Source: Wuchereria bancrofti (taxonomy: Eukaryota; Nematoda; Chromadorea; Rhabditida; Onchocercidae). From it: a DNA stretch of 64,000 bases. The notes beneath the pieces are model-generated. The model saw nothing but the letters and a program-made list of their open reading frames with translations, was not told the DNA's origin and did no database searches. The stretch is taken from NCBI GenBank assembly GCA_005281725.1, contig SSBO01000015.1, positions 62,001 through 126,000 of the forward strand, in the 5' to 3' direction. Position numbers and translations under genes: made by a program. Below are positions 36,732-48,770 of this stretch, piece by piece. Every line of letters begins with the position of its first letter. Positions within the stretch are counted from its first letter, which is position 1.

Positions 36732-39700
36732 AAAATTGCATTGCAAAATTTAATTTAAATCATTGTTAAATTTTTTTAATTGAATTCCATTAGTTAAATT
36801 TTGATTTTTGCAAAAATTTTAAAGCAAAATTTTAAAAGATTTGATATAAAAATGAAACCAAAGTATAATGAATGTGCATATTATTAGTGTAATAATCCGA
36901 TTTTCTGCTTTTGCAATAATTCCAAGTTTTTTTTTTTAAAAAAAAAAGATGCAAAATTAAATAATTCCATGGCTGATGGATATATTTCATTATTCCGACC
37001 TATAAATACACCAACAAAACATTAATATGCATCATTTTGCTATTTTGCAATGTTAACTTTAAAATTATTAGTGAAGTTTAAAAAAAACCTAAATAAACAT
37101 CCATTTTTAGCTTGCAGTTTTTTTTTTTTTTTGTAAAATTTACTTTTTAATGATTAAGAAAAAACTTAAAATTCTTCTTTAAACTACCAATTTTTATTTT
37201 TTTAACTTAAACTTTTTTCATACTGTAAATTTTATTATTTGACAATTCTATAAAATCTCAAATTCGCATTAGATTGTGGAAGAGATATTTCTATCATTTA
37301 TTTCAATCTAACTTTTTTTTTGGAAAAAGAATTGAGATATACTTTTGAAATTAAATAAAACTTTATATTCTTGTGACAAATTTAAGTCATAATTGCAATT
37401 AATTCCTATCAACAAATGCTTCTTTATATAAACATAAAATTTTATTTTTAACAATTTAAGAAGTATTTCATAAGATCGATTGAAATTGTGAAAAGGCGAA
37501 TTTTAAATTTTATGATTACTAAACTATTCCACAATATTTCAAGTAGTATGAAGTAATTTTTAACTGGATAACTGCTAATAATTACGGTTTGAATTGCAAA
37601 TTTTGGTCTACTAATTGAAGCAAATTTGTTTATTTGATTTTAACAAATTAATTGCGACTGATTTAGAGTGAATAATTTTCTTAAGTGACTTCATTTAATT
37701 TTTCACTCAGAAAACTCAATAAAACAGAACAACTGGCAGGTATCAGTCTTTTCAGGAAATCATATCTCAAAAACCTGATTTACAATTGTCATGTTATTTG
37801 TGCTGATTAACCAAGCAGTTTCAGTAGTTTTTCAGAAATTCTTGCTGTCTGATTAGCATTATCTATTATCACTGAGTGATAAAATCTAAATAATTAGTTG
37901 ATAAAACTGAAAAATTGTAATTTTGTAGAATAAACTAATAAATTTAAATGATAAATATGTTGAGAAATTGTAGTTCTTAAGCATGAAATTACTTTACCAG
38001 CTGATAAGGATGTAATCAATTAAGGTCACTTTTTCCTTTTTTTTTTATTACAGTTCTTTCCTGTTTTTTTTCTTCAATTTGTCTTTTCAGTGATAAATTT
38101 AGGAAGGTTATTGATAAAATAATCAAATATGAACAACAGAAATTAACTTAACCGGAAAATGTGTGCAAAAATTTTTTTTAATCATGAACCGAGTACACCT
38201 ACAATTAACCTGTTCGTTGTTAAAGTTATCGTAATTTTCTTTTTTTTTTATTTAAATTAGTTCTGTTGTAGTCCTCAATTTGTTGAATTAATTGATGCAA
38301 ATCGATTGTAAAAAATACATGCCACAAACATTTGTGAAAGATAGGCAAATGAAATTAAATGATCCAGAAAGAAAAGCATTTATACAAATTTTTAAGAAGA
38401 ATTTCGATCTATTCAATCGTTCAGTTTTTTTTCTTTAATTTTTTTTTAATTCCATCAAATTCTTTTCAATGATTCTTGCTGTTTTATTATAAATATGGCA
38501 GCAAATCTTGTTGAATAGATGAATTTTTTCGCCTTTTTCTCTTTTGCACTGATATTTTTGATCTTAATTAACGATTACAAAATTATCAGTATCATATCAT
38601 CATGAAACTGATTTTTTTAAATCAATCATTTTGACTTAGATAGTAGCACAAGTATTACCAATAATTTCTTAAGCAGAGATTTTTTCAGCTTTTGAGAGAA
38701 ATTCCTTCTCTTATTATTATTTTACTGAAAAGTAATAATAATAATGATAATCACTAATCACTGATAAATAACACTGATAAAGCGAATAGCAGTAGTGATA
38801 AGAATTTAAATGACTTAACTAATCGAATTTAGGTATAAAATAGAATAGCTCATAAATACAGCATAATTTAAAAAAAAAAAGTTATGTAATTCAATTTCTA
38901 GCTATATTGAATAATTCGATTCAAAATATAAATCTTTTTTTAATTTACAAAAATTGCGAATAACAAATAATAGTTTAGCAAAAAATTTTGATAAAATTTA
39001 CTAACTGATAACATTTCTCTTTTTTGTCAAATGTTTTGCATTGAATTATCAATTTTGTTTTTAAAAGAAGGAACTTTTATCCACGAATGAATGCTTATTA
39101 AGCAGTCCCTTCAATTATTTCTTTTAAAATACTTGAAATTCAAATTTTATCAAAATTTTGTATACGATTTAATATGTTTAACGTTTGTTTTTATTTTTGA
39201 TATTGAAAAATATTTAATTCCAAGTCAGATTTAACTTTTTAATTAATGCGATCAGTTTTTTATGATAGACTAAATGGACTTTATATATTACATATTTTGA
39301 TTTTTAATATAATATATCATTAATACATTATAGTTAGTAATTTTTATTCCAAATTTCATTCTTTATGCTAATAGAAATCTTAATTTTTTCATACTAAAAG
39401 TTACTGATACTATCTTTAATCACTCTCTCTTAAAGTATATTTTATCAGATAACATAATTTTTTAATACTTTTTGTGGTGATAATTAACAAAATTAGAATT
39501 GCATATTTTATTTTAATAAAATTATTACTTAAAAAAAATTTTAAGAAATAATTTGAGATCTATATATGAATATAATATCATATGTATACAGGGTCAAAGT
39601 TCAATAATGCGACATTACAATGTTTGCAATATTTCATTAAATAAGCATTTTAGAGTTTAAATTCATTATTACACTTTTACATAGCACAAATACTACCATA

Positions 39701-41829
39701 AAAAGATCAAACAAAAAAGGAATTACAATTAAATATGAAAATATATTTAAAAATTCTTTCACGTACTATTTAATTTTATCTTTCTTTTACGTTATCATTC
39801 AATTCAACCAAAAGTTATACAAAAAAAAATGAATGAATGTTATATGCTTCATTGGACATATACCGATAATTTAGAGTGTCACAAACTTGTAACATTTTTA
39901 AAAATATTAAAGTGAAAAAAAAAAAAGCAAACGAAAGAAAGAGAAAAAGAGTTAATGGAAATAAATATTTTAGTTTTGATTTTACTCACATTTTTTTTTA
40001 CTCCTTTATTGTTGTTATAACTAAATTTACTTAAACAATTTCAATATTTTTTGTTGGATAATTACACTAATTATAGTTTTTTTCTTAGCAAATTAAATTT
40101 GAATTTGCCAAGAAACGAATAATAAACAAATTGTTGATAAATAATTTCTATGCTTATAAGCTGATGATAATTACAAAAAAAAATGGTTAAACTAATTGAT
40201 TTCGCTATTATTCTGCAAAATTATATATTAAAATGATAAACAATTTTATTGAAAGTAAACAAATTTGTAGTGAAACGAATGATAAAATATTTTTGTACCA
40301 TTAACCAATTGTAAATAAATTATTTTTCTTAATGAAATAATTAAATTTTGGTTTCTCTCTTTTTTTGCTTCTTTAATATTTTATTTTTTCACTTTAAAAT
40401 GTTTTTTTTTAAACCGACAAAATTTGTTTTAGCAATACCATTCAAATATTTCCTCGTTAAATATTGTAATTGAAGAAATGAAACTTTAAAATTAATGGAA
40501 CTAATTTCATGAAAAGTTTGCTATATAAAAACCAAAATTTTTTTAAATATTAAAATAAATGTTTTTGTTACTTGAATTTGCGAAAATTTGAAAATTTTCT
40601 GTTCTTTTATCAGAATTAATTTGATTCTTTTCCCCTTTTTTTTTCAGAGTTAATTTTTATACCATTAAAAATAAGCATTTTTAAATTGAAATAAACGCTA
40701 TTAAATTTTTCAGTTTTAATGATATTTTTTTTTACTTTTTAATAAAAATTTTGTTAGAAATGGAATTCTTTTTTACAATTTGATGAATTCTCTAATTATT
40801 GTTGATTTTGGTTGAAATGAAAGAGAAATCCTAATTATCAAGTATTACGGATTTGATCCATTTACTTAATAAGATTCTGCTGTGCACTCAATCAAGAATG
40901 ATAGAACTAGATTTTCTCAATCTTAGAACTTTCTGTTTCTCTTCCTTTTTTTTTTTCAATTCAAAATTTGATAAATACCAAATTTAATTGCCGATTTAGT
41001 GAACCGACGAGTAACCCAAAAAGGATAATGAAAGGGTCAATAATGTTGTTTTTTAATTTAGTTCATTCTACTGTTTGATGTCATTTGTTTATTATTCTAT
41101 TATCAAAAATATATTACACTGATTTATCATTGATCATTCAATAAGATTCTATTATTATTGTTGTTGTTGTTTATTGTTGTTTATTGTTGCTGTTGTCGTT
41201 ATAATACTTGTTTTTATTGATTTTCCAACTGATCTTTAATTTGCTGCTTCTATTATGATTTTAATAAAATAGAATTCATGAGGCATATTTTATTTCATTT
41301 TTATTCTTCATTAAGTAGTTCAATACCAACACTTCATATCTGATCTGCACAGGTATGTTGGAATAAGTCTAAAGATTGCTTATTCATGACAAATTACAAT
41401 AAAAGATTTAACTAATTTAAATCTAAACCTATCACATTTTCCAAAAATGCAAGTAGCATTGATTAATTTTTTTTTATTTAGTAAATCTGAAATTGTAATT
41501 TTTATCATATAAATAATTGCGCACAGTGGGAAAAAAATTTGAAATGAAATTATTTTGACAACAATTTAAATAAATTCTTACACTGTATGCGAACAGTTCA
41601 GGTTTAGTCAGTAAATGTTTTTTAGAGCATTTTCCTTCTTTATTCCTCAAAATAATAATTTGTAAAAAAAAGTTTAATTCCTACTATTTGATTATCATTT
41701 CAATGATGATATCTTTTGATGATTGTTCATTAGATTAAATTTGTTTAGCTAGAAATTTGCAAACTGTAATTGCAGTCGCAAAATTTTAATTAATTTTTTA
41801 ACAAAAACAAAACAAAGAGGAAAAATTAC
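36732..41829. other. AT-rich intergenic region
   Basis: About 5 kb with no supportable exon. It has many poly-A/T runs, frequent TGATAA motifs (a dense group at about 38733-38800) and a TTG-rich stretch near 41157-41200. I see no coding signal. Confidence 0.5.
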
Positions 41830-41831
41830 AG
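41830..41831 (+). other. Putative trans-splice acceptor, collagen A
   Basis: AAAAATTACAG ends at 41831, 13 bases before the collagen A ATG at 41845, which supports that start. Confidence 0.5.
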
Positions 41832-41844
41832 GTAAAATAAAATT

Positions 41845-43264
41845 ATGATATATAAGGAACGAGCAATTAGGGATAATAAATTACAACAAGAAGCGAATCA
41901 TTTACGTCGGATAGCATTTTGTGGTGTAACAATGTCAACCGCAGCAACCTTGCTATGTGTCATATCGGTTCCAATGTTTTATAATTATTTGCAACATATG
42001 CAATCAATGATGGAAGATGAAATAGAATTTTGTCGATTAAGGTCAGATCATATTTGGCGTGAAATAATCCGTACACAGGTATTTTTTTTATCAATTTTAT
42101 CAAATACAAATTATTAAATATACATTGTAAGCCAGTTAATATTGATATCATCCATTAAATAGTCCAATTTCAATATTTGTTTAAGTCTTTTGATATAATT
42201 AGAAATGGAAAAATAGTAAATGCTTACTTTGGCAATTAATTACTCTATGAAAATGGAAAATTTTAACTGAAAATGAAATAATAAAAATAACGTATCGTTG
42301 GAATGTTTATGAACATATAGAATTAATTAGTTACGAGAGTTTAAGGTTAATTGTGGTTTAAAGAGATTTTATAATTTTTCAACATACGAAAAAAAAAGTT
42401 AGTCAATTTTTATTAATTTAGTATCTTGCAAAGTTAACTGGAACAATACGAATAAAGCGATCAGATATAGCAGATTCTGATGCAAATAACGTGATTCATA
42501 AACGAAATAAGTATGAAACTATTACGGCTTGCTGCGGATGTGGAATTTCTCCACCTGGACTACCTGGACTTCCAGGATTAGACGGTAAAGATGGCGCAGA
42601 TGGTAAGGCAGGGAAACCAGGAAAAGACGCTCCAGATGCTGCTAATATTCAACCTCTTAATATACCGCTTGTAAGATTAATGTTTTCACAATAATTTTTA
42701 GAGATCCGTTTCGAGATGATTGCTAATATGATGCTTAATTTTAGGAATGGTGCTTTGATTGTGAAGATGGTCCACCAGGTCCAGCTGGTAAACCTGGACC
42801 TAAAGGTCCACCTGGAAAACCAGGACTAACTGGATTTGCAGCTGAAGATGGACGACGAGGTCCTCCAGGACCACAGGGTCAGATCGGGCCTCCTGGTACA
42901 CCTGGAGTACCTGGTAAGTGATTATTATAAAAAAGATAACACCACACGAAGAAAACTTGCATTTTAATCATTCATTTAAGGAATCAAAGGACCACCAGGA
43001 GTGCCAGGTCGAATAATCGAGAAGGAGCAACCAAGAGGACCACCAGGCCTAGTAGGTCAACCTGGATTACCTGGAAGACCAGGTTTTCGAGGTTTTCCGG
43101 GTGCACCAGGGACAACTGGTCCACCTGGGCAGCCAGGAAACGCTGGTAAAGATGGTACACCTGGTAAACCTGGAGTACCTGGTAGTTTGGGTCCAGCTGG
43201 TACATATGGTATAACGGGAACCTGTGATCACTGTCCACAACCACGAACAGCTCCTGGATATTAA
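41845..43264 (+). CDS. Cuticle collagen A
   Basis: Exons 41845-42078, 42422-42670, 42745-42913 and 42981-43264 join in phase and give 311 aa. Order of parts: short cytosolic N-terminus; membrane anchor at about residues 28-50 and the conserved block through HIWREI, as in the nematode cuticle collagen N-terminal domain; a subtilisin-type cleavage site R-I-K-R at 88-91; Cys cluster ACCGCG at 114-119; a first short Gly-X-Y block; a Cys pair in EWCFDC at 162-167; two longer Gly-X-Y blocks interrupted at FAAEDG and at RIIEKEQP; and the end [13 protein letters not shown]. Such collagens form disulphide-linked trimers that are cleaved, secreted by the hypodermis and crosslinked into the cuticle. Codons are mostly A- or T-ending, matching the local base composition. 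Confidence 0.95.
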
Positions 43265-45162
43265 TTTGATAAAAATTGCAAAATTGTGTATTGAATATTC
43301 CCTTTCGTAAAATCCCCTGAAATGTGCTGGGAATACAGTATTTTCCATTATAATTAATTAAATTTATTTTAAATCATTTAATATTTAACTTATAATTGAT
43401 ATGATTTAAAGGAAGAAAAACAAATAAAAAGCAAAAAGAAATGATTTTTTACAGCATTAACAACCGATGATAAGAGTTGATATTGAGATAACAGTACAAA
43501 TTTGCTGCAAAATTTCATTATTGTTGATCTCTGACCTTCCTAAGTTTTGTCCTTATATTACTCTTTAAAATTTAATGTACTCCGCTTTTTATCATTTACT
43601 TTCATTATTATCTCTATATTATGTGTTTAATTTTTATTAAAAATTAATTTAAAAAAAAAACAAAAATAGTGATTTTCTCTTTTATCAAATTTATTACTCG
43701 AATGAAGTTATAGTTATGATTCTAAAAGAGTGTGTTTGAATTTAATTTCAATCCTTCAAATGTTCTTTCCTTTAGCTTTGAACGGTGATAAATAACATTT
43801 TAAAAATTTCATTGACAATCTTTGATGTAATACTTTTCTTCCGTTACTCTTACTTTATTCTTAATGAGTAAAAATATGGAAAAAGTAAGATCTGTTTTGT
43901 TAAATTCTGTCTTTTATATATTTCATATGAATATTCTATATATATTAATTTCATATGTTTTTCTAGATAACGTTGAAATTTGCTTCAGATTTATTTTGAT
44001 CAGAGTATTGTAGGATTTTTGGTTTACTGAGAGAAATCCAGAAATTTCCTGATGGTATGTCAAAAACCTGTTGTTCTTCTCCCATAACAAGAATTATGGC
44101 GTATTTTCCGATTTGCGAAATCAATGATTGCTGTTAATGGGAATTTCCGAATTTTACTGTGTTGTGTCATTGGTAAATGATTTTTTTCTCTTTTTTTTTG
44201 GAATAGTCCTTGAATTTAATTTCCGAATAACTTCACTTTCCTTTTGCATTTTTTTTTTTGAAAATTTTGGAATTGTGTTTGTTATTGTTATTCAACCAAT
44301 CTGTTTCATAGTATGTTTTTTTTGGAAAGTATTAGCCATTTTAATTTTATGCTTTTCCCTTCCCGTTTATTTGTTTTGGAGATATTCCTTTCCGAATTCG
44401 TATATGAAAACTGGAAATAATACCATCATTATCCGACGCTGCAGCTTTCAAAGAGTTTATGATTACCTGTTCAATAGTGAAATCATGGATTAGTTCATTT
44501 CAAAACAATTTTTTATTTCATTAAAATTTAGTGAAAAGAAATTAAGTGCTGCGGTCATCCGAGCTAATGGATTAGATCATTTTGCAACTGATCCTTGGAC
44601 ATATATATGACATATTGCATTAAGTATTAAATAATAGTACACGTTGCGCGTCATAAAGTGTCAATAATAGGACACGTTGCACGTCAGCAGTAAGTCTTCT
44701 TGAACTACTACTATGATTTATTTGGCGAACTCTCATTTGACTTTCATTTGGTTAATGAAGCGAAGAGTAAGTGCACGTATTTTTTGATCACAGTATTTTT
44801 TTCTTCATGAAATTGGATTAGTTTAAACTAACTTCGAAAAGGTGGAAAAAAAAATTTAAAGGAATTTATTATTTTAGCCAATTATACAAAAAGCAAGTTT
44901 CACCCCAAAGAATATAAATCTCTTTTGCAAACAGCAAAGCATTGATTGATGGTAGTATTGAAAGAAACAAAATTGAACTTCTTCACTGGGATGAATACAA
45001 TTTTTTTTTTCTAAAGATAGTAGTAGTTGTGAATAAGTAAAATTGTAGGAAAAAATTACATAAGTAAATAAAGAGAAATGCAATGTAAGTAGCAGGTAAG
45101 TATGCATATTACTGGGTAAAGCTCAGGTTACTTTATAAATAAGATGCATACAGAAATTTCTT

Positions 45163-45193
<31 letters not shown>

Positions 45194-45543
45194 AACAACC
45201 CTAAATTATATCCTTTTTTATTTACTATATCCCTTAAATGTTTTTTAATCATAATTATTGTTTTCGGGTTTTCGGAGAGCTTTGACACAAATGTTTATCA
45301 TATGCGACAGTATTCTCAGTAGTGCCGAATTGTGCTCTATATGCAAATGAATAAGTTCAAGCTCTGCTTCCACATTGCTCAGATTACCTTTAATCTGAAA
45401 ATATTTCATAAAGCTAAAGTTTTAATAAAATTTATAAATCGGTTTAATAAGCTTCATGTTTTCCTGCAATTTTACGTTAACATTATTCATCATTCGATTA
45501 GGAAGTGCTCTAAATTAAGTTGAATTTATGAAGTAACTTCAAC
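43265..45543. other. Intergenic between collagen A and RING gene
   Basis: Contains a possible poly(A) signal for collagen A near 43423, a hydrophobic T-driven open frame at 44128-44493 that I do not accept as a gene, a 33-base direct repeat at 44630-44686, and a long A run at about 45164-45195. No exon is supported. Confidence 0.45.
44630..44686. repeat. Direct repeat, AATAATAG..ACACGTTGC.CGTCA
   Basis: Two copies of a 24-base sequence start at 44630 and 44663 (period 33). Each holds an ACACGTTGC core and ends CGTCA. They are richer in G+C than the surroundings. Confidence 0.75.
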
Positions 45544-47128
45544 TTAATTTTGATAACGATAATCCATTTGTTTGAAATATTGTAGAATGTTATAGAGAGA
45601 AACCTCATTTATTAGTAAAGCTGCTTCTTCCATCGTTAAGCTTCTGTCATCTTTCTCGCGGATATCAAGAAATACACGCGGAATAATATTATTTTCTCGT
45701 GTCACTTCGTCACATACCGGACATTTGTGATTATTCTGCAAATTGTCACAGCTTATTACTGTCATAATAATTTCTTAGTTTGAGTCAAACTTTTTTTTGA
45801 TCATTGGATTAACACACATTGATGCTATCTGCAACTCACTTGAATTTTTTGTAAAATACATTCATGATGAAATGTATGACCGCAACGCAATGCGGCAATT
45901 TCGTTGAATTGAAGATTCTTCAAGCAAACTGTGCATTGTATTTCTTCGTTTGCAATTTTTAACTCGAATTCTTTCATCTCTTCGAAAAGCCAAACCTTAA
46001 TTATATTAAATTAATTATATCAAAGAAAAAAAAAATGTCTTGTCTTCTGTTTGAGGTTAATTTAGGCTAACTGTTGCGTTTTACAATTTATAATATATAA
46101 ATAAATTAAAACAAAAAAAACAGTTATATAATTTATTTACATATTTTTGAGGTATAAATTTACTAAAATTGTCGTCTTATCTGCGATTAGCTAAAAGTAA
46201 TAACTTTTATTTTTTATTAATGATTTTGCTGGGTATGTTATGATGTATGCTGCAAACAACGCTACACAATTAAAATCAAAATATACCAATTTAATTCTTC
46301 GAAATATGTATGAACCGTGTAATTCCGGCTGATAGAGACGAAATCTGATAGCATCGCGAATCTAAAATAATGATTGTGACAAAAAAAAGAAATTCCAGTT
46401 TGATAACATAAACAAAATAAAGTTCACAAATTCAGTGGATTATCTGATATTTACTAAAATCACACTTGCTGGTACCAATTTCCATGAAGCTTTGATCGAT
46501 AAATTTCTTCAGTTATTCAAACAGTTCTAAGACAATCCACAAATTATATAATAAATTTCATTTTCTAATTATTTTTTATAATTAAATGAATTGAAATAAA
46601 AATGAAACCATTTTCAGTAATCCCATTTCATAATAAGCTCTGAAATTGGGATTGTCCTTTACAATTCGAAATGATAATAAGCCGACCATATTTTTTGCAT
46701 CTATTTGTATTCGACATACTGGGCAATGAATTCGATTCTGGAAATTGAAAGAAATTTTATCAAATTTCGTAGAAAATAATTTGCTAAAAAGTAGCAAATG
46801 ATGGATATCGTTCAACTATTGACTGAATCGTAAATTAAGCAAATGAACAAAGTACTAAAAAATTAGGAAAATATTACTATGACTGAATATTAAAATTAAG
46901 AATGCAAAAATTGAAAGCATTACTGAAGACGAAAGTAAAAGTATAATAAAGGTAGAGAATAAAGTTTGATTAATTGAAATTGAAAACATGATTAAATGAT
47001 AATAAGCATACTTTCATCCATTCCCAAATACAAAAGAAATGAAATGTGTGACCACAACATAGTGCCGAAAGTTCGTTGTAATTAGCGGTCGCAAAACATA
47101 TGGCACAATGAGGTCTTGGTAGCTTCAT
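45544..47128 (-). CDS. Double RING-H2 protein (putative E3 ligase)
   Basis: Exons 47012-47128, 46609-46737, 46287-46361, 45840-45995 and 45544-45735 all join in phase 0 and give 222 aa. RING 1 (about residues 8-47) has the ligands C8, C11, C25, H27, H30, C33, C44, C47, read from HCAIC, CCGHTFHFFC and HCPVC, and most resembles TRAIP-type RINGs. RING 2 (about 128-167) has C128, C131, C145, H147, H150, C153, C164, C167, read from CTVC, CGHTFHHEC and KCPVC. A polar linker and a helical tail (RSLTMEEAALLIN) follow. RING-H2 domains bind two zinc ions and recruit E2 ubiquitin enzymes. Substrate and location are unknown. The upstream stop GCATAA just before the ATG and an acceptor at 47141 fix the start. 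It could in principle be two genes, but the phases and the lack of a separate start favour one. Confidence 0.8.
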
Positions 47129-47140
47129 TTATGCAACGAA

Positions 47141-47142
47141 CT
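47141..47142 (-). other. Acceptor before double RING start
   Basis: On the minus strand TTTTTACAG ends 12 bases before the ATG at 47128. It is either a spliced-leader acceptor or joins a 5' UTR exon, perhaps in the island at 48.6-48.8 kb. Confidence 0.5.
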
Positions 47143-48595
47143 GTAAAAATTAAAACTGAAATCAATTGAAAATGAACTAAACAGTACTTTTGAAGTAAAT
47201 ATTAAGTCATAAATGCAATATTAAAAGAAAGCTTAGCAAAATTAAACGCTTTGAAGTTTAGTTGTCAAAAAAAGCACCAACACAATCCTACAAGGAGGTA
47301 ACATTTCAAAAAAAAAATTCGCATTTCCTCGATAAACACTGAATTTGAAATTTGATTTAAATTCATGTTGATAATACTATGTGCAATTCTGGACAAACGA
47401 CTTTTTCTGCCCTTGTATTGAATTAAAAAAATAAGTGATAAACAATCAAATAAACCAGTTGAAGTTAGATAGATAGGTTAAGTATGAATTAAATGAGTTA
47501 ATTTAACTAGACAGATGAAACTTCATAATGAACCAATCAATTTTTTTTTTTTGCAGAAAAATTACCAAAAAATTTAAAAACAATCAATTTAAGAAATGAC
47601 CAATTCAATAAGTATTTTTTTTTTTTGTAACTACAAAATCAAGTTGAGCCGAGAAATTTCTCATCACAGAACTGGTCAATATGGTAAGGGCAGCAATTTG
47701 AATAGCCATAAATGGGGTCATGTCATCGTGACATACCTAACATCATTTAATATCTCAAAAATACTGCAACAAATAAATCATTTGCTGTGCCAAAAAGATA
47801 ATTAACGGATCTAACGGCTTACTTTTACTTTATACTTGACATCACGATTATATCACTTTTCAAAAATATTTCATACGTTGAAAAATTAAAAAAAGTAATT
47901 CAAAAGTAAGAGAAAATTAAAAAAAAGGCGAATAATTCAGGAATGCTTAAAATGAAAAATAGATATTTTGTTTGTGAGATGTAAATTTATAAGTAATGCA
48001 TTATATTTACCAGAAAAAATCTGCCATATTTTTTTAAAAGTAAGATTTGGCGATTAAAAAATGATAAATCGATGCTTACAATATTGCATTTAAAAAGCAT
48101 TTCTCGTAATTTTAAAAATTTAATATTTTCATTTGCTCGAAATGGAATATTTTAGAAAAAAAAATGCAAAGATTAACTTATGGAGTAAAATTAAATAATT
48201 TAGAATTTTTGTATAATTTATCATATTGAACAAATATTCCACATCTCAATCTCAACAAAGATACCAATTTCATTAGTGTCATAATTGAAATTAATTATTT
48301 TTCGCTATTTGCAATAACACATAAATCGTAAATTTGCTTTAGAAATATTCCAAGAAAAAAAGAATTATCACTAAATTTCAATTTCTATTGTGCCAATACT
48401 ATAAGTAATTATTCCTTTATCAATATCAAATCATTCTGCAATTTCTTATATTAAGAATTCTCAGTGAGAAGGAAATAATTCGGTGTTAGCTAATATTTAA
48501 ATAATTCAATCTTGAAATGAAAATGGCAATATGAAAATAATTTTAACATTTTGTTAAAAAAAAAAGCTCTAAATTAGCTTTAATTGAAATAGAAA

Positions 48596-48770
48596 GCGCC
48601 ATAGCGGCAATTAAAAAAAATATCAGACCTAATATCACTTATATTCTCCAACGGTCAATAAGCTCCTCCGTATGTTGACACTTTCCGCACGAGAACGAAC
48701 ACAGAAACACAACGCGCAACTGACTGCTAAACAATTTACACAGAAATGACAATGAAGTTAGTGCTTTACA
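48596..48770 (-). promoter_or_regulatory. G+C-richer island, possible promoter or 5' exon
   Basis: Around 48650-48730 the sequence suddenly contains CG dinucleotides and balanced bases (TCCGTATGTTGACACTTTCC and GCGCAACTGACTGC). On the minus strand it includes TCAGTT, an initiator-like sequence, and leads to GCCGCTATGGCG at about 48604. It lies 1.5 kb upstream of the double RING gene in the right orientation. Promoter use is inferred. Confidence 0.3.

Noticed and set aside
44128..44493. 121-residue hydrophobic plus-strand open frame
   Set aside because: Driven by T runs (Phe/Leu/Ile); no acceptor near the start, no recognisable domain. Not excluded, only unsupported.
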